DNA of 6,913 nucleotides, taken from positions 1 to 6,913 of the forward strand of contig ASPA01000056.1 in NCBI GenBank assembly GCA_000405605.1. The letters are read 5' to 3'. The notes beneath the pieces were generated by a model that did not search any database, was not told the origin of the DNA, and saw only the letters and a list, made by a program, of their open reading frames with translations. This document shows positions 1-5,570 of the stretch, one piece after another (position 1 is the first letter of the stretch; every line of letters starts with the position of its first letter). This DNA comes from Atribacteria bacterium SCGC AAA255-G05 (GTDB taxonomy: Bacteria; Atribacterota; Phoenicimicrobiia; Phoenicimicrobiales; Phoenicimicrobiaceae). The position numbers and the translations under genes were made by a program.

Positions 1-1
1 T

Positions 2-29
2 TTGACAGGCTAAAGGTAAGAGTCATAAT
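2..29 (+). promoter_or_regulatory. Sigma70-type promoter for the transposase
   Basis: A perfect -35 hexamer TTGACA lies at 2-7 and a 5-of-6 -10 hexamer CATAAT at 24-29, with a 16-bp spacer. Transcription would start near 36. That makes the ATG at 39 almost leaderless and leaves the in-frame ATG at 51 as a plausible alternative start. The promoter overlaps the left inverted repeat of the element, a common arrangement in insertion sequences because transposase binding at the end can then repress its own gene. The motif match is seen; the regulation is inferred. Confidence 0.5.
4..26 (+). repeat. Left imperfect inverted repeat of the insertion sequence
   Basis: Bases 17-26 (TAAGAGTCAT) are the exact reverse complement of 1263-1272. 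Outside this core the match continues imperfectly to about base 4, for example the GA...GGCT...AA positions, with one gap. The repeat overlaps the transposase promoter. It sits just inside what should be the left end of the element, so the true tip may be upstream of the window. Confidence 0.55.
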
Positions 30-38
30 AGCTATATT

Positions 39-761
39 ATGGTGATAACTATGAATGACTCACAATTAAGCAGTATTGTTGAAGTAAAGAGGTTTTTGCA
101 AGAATCGGATGTAATAGAATTTAAAAAGAGATTTCGGAAGGAGGCATATGAATGGATAGAAGAGGTACTGGAAAGGTTTGATTATTTAAACTTATCTAAG
201 AAAGAAAAAGGCTTAATAAAGAAGTACCTAGAGAAAATAACCGGATATTCCAGGCCCCAAGTTACCAGACAAATAAGGGAATACAGGGAAACCGGGCGAG
301 TGAGAGTGAAAGAATATAAAAGAAATAAATTTGAGAGGAAATACACCAATAAAGACATTCTACTACTTGCCAAGACAGCAGAATTACATGATTATCCCAA
401 TGGGGCTTCCCTAAAAAAGACCCTGGAGCGAATGGCGAATACCTATGGGGAAGAAGAATACCGGAATATATCTACAATTTCGGTATCTCATATATACAAT
501 CTGAAGAAAACAGTCTTATATCGGCGTAGTGTAACCTTTTACCAGGAGACCAAAAAGACTAAAGGGAGAACAATAGGAGAGAGGTGTAAACCAGAGCCGG
601 GAGGGAAACCGGGATATGTGCATCAGGGGGATAGAGATGGAGAAAAAGGGGTCTATCATGTAAATACAATTGACGAGGTAGTTCAATGGGAGGTGGTGGG
701 AGCAGTGGAAAAGATCACAGATAAACATCTCATCCCTTTACTTTCAAAAGATAATAGGTAG
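39..761 (+). pseudogene. Transposase, N-terminal part (frameshifted)
   Basis: This is the first 240 codons of an integrase-core transposase, the enzyme that binds transposon ends and joins them to target DNA. Residues about 52-85 form a helix-turn-helix-like region (the TGYSRPQVTRQI segment) suited to binding the element ends. The catalytic domain begins near residue 193, and the first acidic residue of the DDE triad is most likely D198 in the HQGDRDGEKGVYH motif. The frame ends at a TAG (759-761) just after the HLIPLL strand. The expected continuation (IIGSYPYRIINFHADN) is in the +1 frame from about 745, so one base was gained or two were lost in or near the A-run at 746-749. There is no strong ribosome site before ATG 39; ATG 51 is the alternative and has a weak GGTG upstream. 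Confidence 0.75.
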
Positions 762-1266
762 TTATCCTTACCGGATTATAAATTTTCATGCAGACAATGC
801 TTCAGAGTATATAAATAGAAAAATAGTGAAGATGTTAAATGATCTATTAATAAAACTGACCAAAAGCAGACCCAGGCATACCAATGATAATGCTCTTGCG
901 GAAACGAAAAACGGCTGGGTGTTAAGGAAATGGATGGGATATGGTCATATAGGACAGAGACATGCTAAAGGGATAAATGAGTTTTATTTTGAGTGTTTTA
1001 ATGAGTATTTGAATTTTCACCGTCCCTGTGCCTTTCCTATTTCCGTAAAGGATAAAAAAGGAAAGATAAAGAAGAAATACAGATATCAGGACTATATGAC
1101 TCCCTATGAGAAATTAAGGAGTATACCTGATGCCCGGGTATATCTAAAAGAAAGTATAACCTTTGAAATGTTAGACAAAAAAGCAAGAAGATATACAGAT
1201 AATGAGATGGCTAAAAAAGTACAGTTGGAAAGGGATAAATTATTTGATAAAATATTGGCAGCATGA
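745..1266 (+). pseudogene. Transposase, C-terminal part (frameshifted)
   Basis: This continues the transposase in the +1 frame. It carries the other two catalytic acids: D encoded at 793-795 in the NFHADN motif and E encoded at 901-903 in NDNALAETKNG. They are separated by 35 residues, the classic DD(35)E spacing of integrase-type transposases. After them comes the conserved stretch GYGHI ... FNEYLNFHRPC and a basic C-terminal tail ending at TGA 1264-1266. A gene finder may call it alone from GTG 826, but the homology clearly begins before that, upstream of the second catalytic D. Joined to the first part, the protein would be about 408 residues, a full-length size for such enzymes. All three catalytic acids survive, so the frameshift is the only obvious lesion. 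It is either recent inactivation, a sequencing error, or (less likely) a programmed +1 shift. Confidence 0.75.
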
Positions 1267-1286
1267 CTCTTAATTTCAGGCTCATC
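1263..1286 (-). repeat. Right imperfect inverted repeat of the insertion sequence
   Basis: This is the partner of the repeat at 4-26. Bases 1263-1272 (ATGACTCTTA) are perfectly complementary to 17-26 and overlap the last codons of the transposase. The outer part, to about 1286, matches with several mismatches and one gap. Having the repeat overlap the transposase stop codon is usual for compact insertion sequences and supports calling this end of the element. Confidence 0.55.
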
Positions 1287-1315
1287 TTGCATTGGATAAG
1301 ACTTTATCTTGCATT
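1284..1315 (+). repeat. Short direct repeat at the right end of the element
   Basis: The 10-mer ATCTTGCATT occurs at 1284-1293 and again at 1306-1315, 22 bp apart. Two spaced copies next to the inverted repeat could be secondary transposase-binding sites at the element end. If so, the true tip lies near 1315 or further out. This is an inference from position and repetition only. Confidence 0.35.
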
Positions 1316-1356
1316 TTTTATTACTAAATGATATACTTGTAATTTGCGGAAATATA

Positions 1357-1384
1357 TAGCGCAGAGTATACAGCGTTTAGCGTA
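1357..1384 (-). repeat. Heptamer array H1 (TAGCGTA type, four units)
   Basis: Four consecutive 7-bp units fill 1357-1384: TAGCGCA, a diverged second unit, CAGCGTT and TAGCGTA. Bases 1369-1387 are a perfect 19-bp inverted match to 5504-5522 on the far side of rpoB. Across the whole 28-bp array the match to the reverse complement of array H9 (5507-5534) is 24 of 28. Confidence 0.7.
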
Positions 1385-1403
1385 TAGGGTAAATCAATAA
1401 ACT

Positions 1404-1431
1404 AAAAACGCAAACCGAAAAGCGAAAAAGC
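1404..1431 (+). repeat. Heptamer array H2 (AAAAGCG type, four units)
   Basis: Units AAAAACG, CAAACCG, AAAAGCG and a fourth, slipped unit follow each other with a strict 7-bp step. Bases 1416-1429 are a perfect 14-bp inverted match to 5444-5457 in the rpoB-rpoC gap. The array is also imperfectly complementary to H5 (1634-1661) downstream in the same gap. Confidence 0.6.
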
Positions 1432-1450
1432 ATAAATATTATTTAAGAAT

Positions 1451-1478
1451 TCAGGAGCCAGTAGTCAGAAATCAGAAG
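1451..1478 (+). repeat. Heptamer array H3 (TCAGAAG type, four units)
   Basis: Units TCAGGAG, CCAGTAG, TCAGAAA and TCAGAAG follow in exact 7-bp register, with consensus YCAGNAR. It is imperfectly complementary to H4 (1525-1559), with a spacer of about 46 bases, so the two could pair as the inner stem of a larger hairpin or cruciform. Confidence 0.65.
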
Positions 1479-1524
1479 AATATAAAACAACTTAACAAAG
1501 AATATATTCTCATAATTTTAAATA

Positions 1525-1559
1525 ATTCTGAATACTGGATTTTGCCTTCTGGCTTCTAT
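1525..1559 (-). repeat. Heptamer array H4 (CTTCTGA type, five units)
   Basis: Five 7-bp units, including ATTCTGA, ATACTGG and CTTCTGG, form the inverted counterpart of H3. The consensus NTNCTGR is kept in the clear units, while the third and fifth are diverged. The unit boundaries keep register over 35 bp without an indel. Confidence 0.6.
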
Positions 1560-1633
1560 CTTATATACGAGATAAGAGAGAAGAAACTAAATAGATAAAA
1601 CAATGTATTTAAATTTTAAATTTTGAGCTATGA

Positions 1634-1661
1634 CTTTTCGTTTTGTGCTTTTCGTTTTTCA
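1634..1661 (+). repeat. Heptamer array H5 (CTTTTCG type, four units)
   Basis: Units CTTTTCG, TTTTGTG, CTTTTCG and TTTTTCA run in 7-bp register. The same module occurs in direct orientation in the rpoB-rpoC gap as H8 (5444-5471). In both places a shared AAATTTTGAG precedes it (1618-1627 and 5421-5430), so the homology is larger than the array itself. Confidence 0.65.
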
Positions 1662-1685
1662 TTATATACTAACGAATAATATAAT
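1656..1685 (+). promoter_or_regulatory. Possible promoter for rpoB
   Basis: A perfect -10 hexamer TATAAT lies at 1680-1685, with TTTTCA (4 of 6 matches to the -35 consensus) at 1656-1661, spaced 18 bp. Transcription would start near 1692, giving a leader of about 28 bases. In such AT-rich DNA a chance match is quite possible. An rpoB promoter here would make sense because the insertion sequence and repeats would separate rpoB from any upstream ribosomal-protein promoter. Confidence 0.3.
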
Positions 1686-1701
1686 ATTTTAATAAATATA
1701 T

Positions 1702-1712
1702 AAAGGTTGGTG
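1702..1712 (+). promoter_or_regulatory. Ribosome-binding region of rpoB
   Basis: AAAGG at 1702-1706 lies 13 bases before the GTG start, and the run GGTTGGTG (1705-1712) lies closer. The spacing of the best match is rather long, so the site is weak to moderate. The start rests mainly on protein homology and on the in-frame stop at 1693-1695. Confidence 0.4.
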
Positions 1713-1719
1713 TTTTGCG

Positions 1720-4700
1720 GTGCACAATAAATATAAACAAGTGAAAGATTATTCCAAAATACCTGAATTATGTTCTATCCCCAATTTATTGGATATACAA
1801 AAAAAATCTTTTGAAGATTTTTTACAAAGGTTCGTCCCGGCTGATAAAAGAAAAAACCAAGGGTTACAAGAAGTTTTTATAAATGTTTTTCCCATTCAAG
1901 ACTTTACAGGTAATTTAATTTTAGATTTTATTAGTTATTCGCTGGGGGAATGTAAAGATTCTGCTTACGGATGTTGGGAAAAAGGCGGAACTTATTCTGC
2001 TCCTTTAGAAGTTAAGATAAATTTAATCAGTAAGAAGACAGGTGAAATTAAAGAGCAGGATGTTTTTATGGGTGAGCTACCGCTTATGACCGAAAGCGGA
2101 GGTTTCGTTATTAACGGAGCAGAAAGGGTGATAGTAAATCAATTGATAAGATCTCCCGGTATTTATTTTGATGAAGAAAAAAACAGCGGAGATAGCAAAT
2201 CATTGTATAAATTTAAAATTATACCTAATCGTGGATCCTGGTTAGAATTTGGATTTGATTCTTCCGATATGATTTATGTTCGAATTGATAAAAAAAGGAA
2301 AATTCCAGCAACTACCCTATTAAGAGCGTTAGGATATGAAAAGGATGAAGAAATAATGGAGCTTTTTGATTACGAAGAGGTTGTAAAAGCAACTTTAGAA
2401 AAAGATAATACAGCCAATGAAAAAGAAGCCCTGATAGAAATGTTTAGAAGATTGAGACCCAGCGAACCTCCGACCGAAAGAAATACTCGTCAATTAATTT
2501 ATAGATTGCTTTTTGATCCTAAAAGATATGATTTAGCAAAAGTCGGAAGATATAAAATAAATAGAAAATTAAACTTTGAAAATCGGATATTGGGTAAAAT
2601 CGTAGCCGAAGACATTATTGATCCAAACAACAATAAAATAATTGTAAAGGCAGAAAAAAAAATCAATCACAAAACATTTTCTGCAATAATTAACTCAGGA
2701 ATTGAAAAGGTAAAAGTGTTGAATTCTGAAAATGAAACGGTAACTGTTTTTAATGAGAAAGATGAAGCTTTAATGCCAATTGTTGATAAACTGAATGAAG
2801 GAATTAATGAAGGGATTATAAATGCGATTGTTGCTGAGGATATAATTAATCCAAAAACAGGTGAAGTAATTTGTAGTACCGGTGATAAATTATCTGATGC
2901 CTTAATATACAAAATAAAAAAATGTAAAGAAAAGGTAAAAATAAAAAAGGGTCCTTCGTTGACAAGAGAGGATATTGTTGCTTCTTTAAGGTATTTAGTC
3001 AATTTATATAGAGAAATTGGATATATAGACGACATTGATCATTTAGGGAATAGAAGGATAAAGACAGTTGGTGAGTTACTTCAGGATCAATTTTACATTG
3101 GATTAAGCAGGATGGAAAGAGTGATTCGGGAGAGGATGACTATCCAACCTGATGTTTCTGCTATTACTCCCCAAGCCTTGATAAACGCACGGCCATTATT
3201 GGCTACTATTCGACAGTTTTTTGGGAGCAGTCAGCTTTCTCAATTTATGGATCAGACCAATCCTTTATCTGAAATTACTCATAAAAGAAGGCTCTCTGCC
3301 TTAGGCCCAGGAGGTTTAACCAGAGAAAGAGCGGGCTTTGAAGTAAGAGATGTTCACCATACTCATTATGGCAGAATTTGTCCCATTGAGACTCCCGAAG
3401 GCCCTAATATTGGATTAATAGGATCTCTTTGTATTTATGCAGTGGTGAATGAACTAGGATTTATTGAGACACCTTATTTTAGGGTGATAGAAGGAAAAAT
3501 AACTGATGAGATCGTTTATCTTTCCGCTGATGATGAAGATAAATATAAAATTGCTCAAATAAATATAAAAATAGGTAAAGATAACAAAATTTCACAAGAC
3601 GATGTACCTTGCCGGTTTAGAGGAGACATTATTGAGTGTTTGCCAGATGAAATAGATTTTATTGATGTATCTCCCAAACAGATTGCCAGTATTTCAGCTA
3701 GTTTAATACCCTTTTTAGAGCATGATGATGCGAACCGAGCTTTAATGGGCACTAATATGCAGAGACAGTCGGTACCCTTAATAAAACCCGAAGTTCCTTT
3801 AGTGGGAACGGGAATGGAAAATAAAGTTGCTGTCGACTCATGTGCAGTCATTGTTTCCCAAGATGATGGCTTGGTGAAAAAAGTAAGTGCAGACAAAATA
3901 ATTATTAAAAATACTGACAATATTGAAAAAGAATATATATTAAAAAAATTCGTTCGTTCCAATCAGGGAACTTGTATAAATCAGATACCTTTAATAGAAG
4001 AAGGAATGATTATAAAGAAGGGGGATGTGCTTGCGGATGGTCCCTTAACTTCTGAAGGGTGTCTTTCTTTGGGTAGGAATATTCTTGTAGCTTACATGCC
4101 TTGGGAAGGCTATAATTTTGAGGACGCTATTTTGATTAGTGAAAAATTAGTTAGAGAAGATACTTTCACTTCTATTCATATTTCTGAACAAGAGTGTGTA
4201 GCACGGGATACTAAATTGGGACCGGAAGAAATAACTTGTGATATCCCTAATATCGGGGAAGGCAGCCTAGCCAACTTAGATGAAAGAGGAATAGTTCGAA
4301 TTGGGGCAGAGGTGGAATCAGGCGATATTTTAGTAGGAAAAGTAACCCCTAAGGGCGAAACTGATTTAGGGCCAGAGGAAAGATTATTAAGAGCAATTTT
4401 TGGGGAAAAGGCTCGAGAAATAAGAGATACTTCTCTCCGAGTCCCCCATGGTGAAAAAGGTAAGGTTATAGGCGTAAAAGTATTTTCCAGGGAAAGTAAT
4501 GACGACCTTCCTCCAGGAGTAAATCAATTAGTAAAAATATTTATTGCCCAAAAAAGAAAGATTTCAGAAGGGGATAAGATTTCGGGGAGACATGGAAATA
4601 AAGGAGTTATTGCTAAAATTTTGCCTGAGGCTGATATGCCCTTTATGTCAGATGGTACACCAATAGAAATAGTATTGAACCCTTTAGGAGTACCCTCCAG

Positions 4701-5328
4701 GATGAATGTGGGGCAAGTTTTAGAAGTACATTTAGGCTGGGTAGCCAAAACTCTAGGTATTAGAGTTATAACTCCTATTTTTAATGGCGCAAAAGAAGAG
4801 GAAATTGAAGGAGCTTTAATGGAAGCAGGTCTGCCCAAAGATGGCAAAACAATTCTTTATGATGGTAGAACAGGTAGGCCATTTGACCAAAAAGTGACTG
4901 TAGGTTATAGCTATATCTTAAAACTAGCTCATTTAGTAGCTGATAAAATCCACGCTCGTTCTACCGGCCCGTACTCTTTGGTTACCCAACAACCTTTAGG
5001 AGGAAAAGCACAGTTTGGAGGTCAAAGATTTGGAGAAATGGAAGTCTGGGCTTTAGAAGGATACGGAGCTGCTTACAATCTCCAGGAGCTTTTAACTATA
5101 AAATCAGATGATGTGTTGGGAAGAATTAAAACTTATGAAGCTATTGTTAAGGGCGAACCTATCCCTGCCCCCGGCATGCCAGAATCATTTAAAGTTTTAA
5201 TTAAAGAATTACGTAGCTTATGTTTAGATGTACGAGTTTTGGATTCTCAGGATAAAGAAGTAGATATTAAAGAAGATATCGATTTAAAAGATGAAATTAA
5301 TGAAAATTTAATGAAAGAAATAACCTAA
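1720..5328 (+). CDS. rpoB: DNA-directed RNA polymerase subunit beta
   Basis: RpoB forms one jaw of the RNA polymerase catalytic core and much of the rifampicin pocket. The 1202-residue protein starts at GTG with KIPELCSIPNLLDIQKKSFEDFL, the usual beta N-terminus. The rifampicin region is at residues about 500-530 (FFGSSQLSQFMDQTNPLSEITHKRR) and retains D511, H521 and S526, equivalent to E. coli D516, H526 and S531, so no common resistance change is seen. E801-D802 in GYNFEDAILISE and K953/K961 around GRHGNKG match the active-site acidic pair and E. coli K1065/K1073. H1078 starts the HARSTGPYSLVTQQPLGGKAQFGGQRFGEMEVWALE block. The C-terminus carries the conserved MPESFKVLIKELRSL and then a short acidic tail. 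The large E. coli insertion in the C-terminal half is absent. Odd: residues 294-333 and 370-408 are two diverged copies of a small domain, each opening with IVAEDII. The following rpoC is 242 bp away, unusually far for this pair. Confidence 0.98.
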   Translation: MHNKYKQVKDYSKIPELCSIPNLLDIQKKSFEDFLQRFVPADKRKNQGLQEVFINVFPIQDFTGNLILDFISYSLGECKDSAYGCWEKGGTYSAPLEVKINLISKKTGEIKEQDVFMGELPLMTESGGFVINGAERVIVNQLIRSPGIYFDEEKNSGDSKSLYKFKIIPNRGSWLEFGFDSSDMIYVRIDKKRKIPATTLLRALGYEKDEEIMELFDYEEVVKATLEKDNTANEKEALIEMFRRLRPSEPPTERNTRQLIYRLLFDPKRYDLAKVGRYKINRKLNFENRILGKIVAEDIIDPNNNKIIVKAEKKINHKTFSAIINSGIEKVKVLNSENETVTVFNEKDEALMPIVDKLNEGINEGIINAIVAEDIINPKTGEVICSTGDKLSDALIYKIKKCKEKVKIKKGPSLTREDIVASLRYLVNLYREIGYIDDIDHLGNRRIKTVGELLQDQFYIGLSRMERVIRERMTIQPDVSAITPQALINARPLLATIRQFFGSSQLSQFMDQTNPLSEITHKRRLSALGPGGLTRERAGFEVRDVHHTHYGRICPIETPEGPNIGLIGSLCIYAVVNELGFIETPYFRVIEGKITDEIVYLSADDEDKYKIAQINIKIGKDNKISQDDVPCRFRGDIIECLPDEIDFIDVSPKQIASISASLIPFLEHDDANRALMGTNMQRQSVPLIKPEVPLVGTGMENKVAVDSCAVIVSQDDGLVKKVSADKIIIKNTDNIEKEYILKKFVRSNQGTCINQIPLIEEGMIIKKGDVLADGPLTSEGCLSLGRNILVAYMPWEGYNFEDAILISEKLVREDTFTSIHISEQECVARDTKLGPEEITCDIPNIGEGSLANLDERGIVRIGAEVESGDILVGKVTPKGETDLGPEERLLRAIFGEKAREIRDTSLRVPHGEKGKVIGVKVFSRESNDDLPPGVNQLVKIFIAQKRKISEGDKISGRHGNKGVIAKILPEADMPFMSDGTPIEIVLNPLGVPSRMNVGQVLEVHLGWVAKTLGIRVITPIFNGAKEEEIEGALMEAGLPKDGKTILYDGRTGRPFDQKVTVGYSYILKLAHLVADKIHARSTGPYSLVTQQPLGGKAQFGGQRFGEMEVWALEGYGAAYNLQELLTIKSDDVLGRIKTYEAIVKGEPIPAPGMPESFKVLIKELRSLCLDVRVLDSQDKEVDIKEDIDLKDEINENLMKEIT

Positions 5329-5330
5329 AT

Positions 5331-5358
5331 TAGTGAATAGTATTTAGTATTTAGTAAT
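5331..5358 (+). repeat. Heptamer array H6 (TAGTATT type, four units)
   Basis: The array starts two bases after the rpoB stop codon (5326-5328). Units TAGTGAA, TAGTATT, TAGTATT and TAGTAAT run in exact 7-bp register. Its place in the mirrored layout of this gap corresponds to H9 at the other end; the shared feature is the TAG-type unit (reverse complement of H9 is TAGCGTA). Confidence 0.7.
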
Positions 5359-5371
5359 AAAATGAAAAATT

Positions 5372-5413
5372 AAAAACGTAAAATGCAAAACTATAACTTA
5401 AAATTAAAAATTG
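5372..5413 (+). repeat. Heptamer array H7 (AAAAACG type, degenerate)
   Basis: Six 7-bp steps can be followed: AAAAACG, TAAAATG, CAAAACT and then increasingly diverged AT-only units. The first unit is identical to the first unit of H2. The array is imperfectly complementary to H8, so together they make the arms of the inverted repeat inside the rpoB-rpoC gap. The AT-only units are weak evidence by themselves. Confidence 0.45.
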
Positions 5414-5439
5414 AGAGAAAAAATTTTGAGTTTTTAATT
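5402..5439. repeat. AT-only inverted repeat at the centre of the rpoB-rpoC gap
   Basis: AATTAAAAA (5402-5410) is perfectly complementary to 5431-5439, with a 20-base loop. Outside it, the AAAACTAT and ATGGTTTTT segments extend the pairing imperfectly with a bulge. It is too AT-rich to call a Rho-independent terminator with confidence. It is the centre of the mirrored heptamer arrangement. Confidence 0.4.
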
Positions 5440-5443
5440 ATGG

Positions 5444-5471
5444 TTTTTCGCTTTTCGCTTTAAGTTTTAAC
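5444..5471 (+). repeat. Heptamer array H8 (CTTTTCG type, four units)
   Basis: Units TTTTTCG, CTTTTCG, CTTTAAG and TTTTAAC run in 7-bp register. It is a direct-orientation relative of H5 upstream of rpoB, and the same AAATTTTGAG sequence precedes both. Bases 5444-5457 are a perfect inverted match to 1416-1429 in H2. Confidence 0.65.
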
Positions 5472-5506
5472 TTAGTTAAGACAAGTATCTTATTAATCTA
5501 AAACTA

Positions 5507-5534
5507 TACGCTAAACGCTGTACGCTATACGCTA
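5507..5534 (+). repeat. Heptamer array H9 (TACGCTA type, four units)
   Basis: Units TACGCTA, AACGCTG, TACGCTA and TACGCTA run in exact 7-bp register; this is the cleanest array in the window. Bases 5504-5522 are a perfect 19-bp inverted repeat of 1369-1387, so rpoB is flanked by inverted copies. It ends 36 bases before the rpoC start and would be in any rpoC leader. Confidence 0.8.
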
Positions 5535-5556
5535 ATCATATGCTAACGACTCTAAT

Positions 5557-5563
5557 AGGGGGT
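5557..5563 (+). promoter_or_regulatory. Ribosome-binding site of rpoC
   Basis: AGGGGGT lies seven bases before the TTG at 5571. This good Shine-Dalgarno match at ideal spacing decides in favour of the TTG start, since no in-frame ATG is available near the conserved N-terminus. Confidence 0.75.
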
Positions 5564-5570
5564 AATTATA

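Larger units (their letters stand above)
1..1315 (+). mobile_element. Decayed insertion sequence with DDE integrase-core transposase
   Basis: The region consists of one transposase reading frame, now frameshifted, bounded by an imperfect inverted repeat (4-26 with 1263-1286, 10-bp perfect core) and followed by a short direct repeat (1284-1293 and 1306-1315). The window starts inside or at the very edge of the left end, so the outer boundary and any target-site duplication cannot be seen. The element lies where rplJ/rplL would often be found upstream of rpoB. The broken frame suggests this copy cannot move by itself. I do not assign a precise IS family; the catalytic domain is of the retroviral-integrase (rve) type shared by the IS3 and IS481 groups. 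Confidence 0.7.
1267..1719. other. 453-bp non-coding region upstream of rpoB made of 7-bp-periodic repeats
   Basis: I see no credible gene here on either strand. The first part (to about 1315) is the end of the insertion sequence. From 1357 to 1661 the sequence is largely short arrays with a 7-bp period, annotated separately below. The order is mirrored: TAGCGTA-type, AAAAGCG-type and TCAGAAG-type arrays are followed by CTTCTGA-type and CTTTTCG-type arrays, that is, the reverse complements in reverse order. The last 60 bp hold a possible promoter and the rpoB ribosome-binding region. No tRNA, riboswitch or clear Rho-independent terminator was recognised. Confidence 0.7.

Noticed and set aside
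1357..1661. CRISPR array
   Set aside because: The repeats are contiguous degenerate heptamers with no unique spacers of constant length and no repeated 25-40 bp unit.
2667..3035. Minus-strand open frame inside rpoB, and similar ones at 3555-3962 and 4524-4847
   Set aside because: They are antisense to well-conserved RpoB coding sequence, show serine/phenylalanine-rich low-complexity translations and have no recognisable domain.
5411..5440. Rho-independent terminator after rpoB
   Set aside because: The stem is AT-only with a 20-base loop and no GC-rich stem followed by a T-run, and rpoC is expected to be co-transcribed.
5467..5496. Promoter for rpoC (TTAACT-18-TATTAA)
   Set aside because: Both hexamers match only 4 of 6 positions in very AT-rich DNA, so it is not distinguishable from chance.
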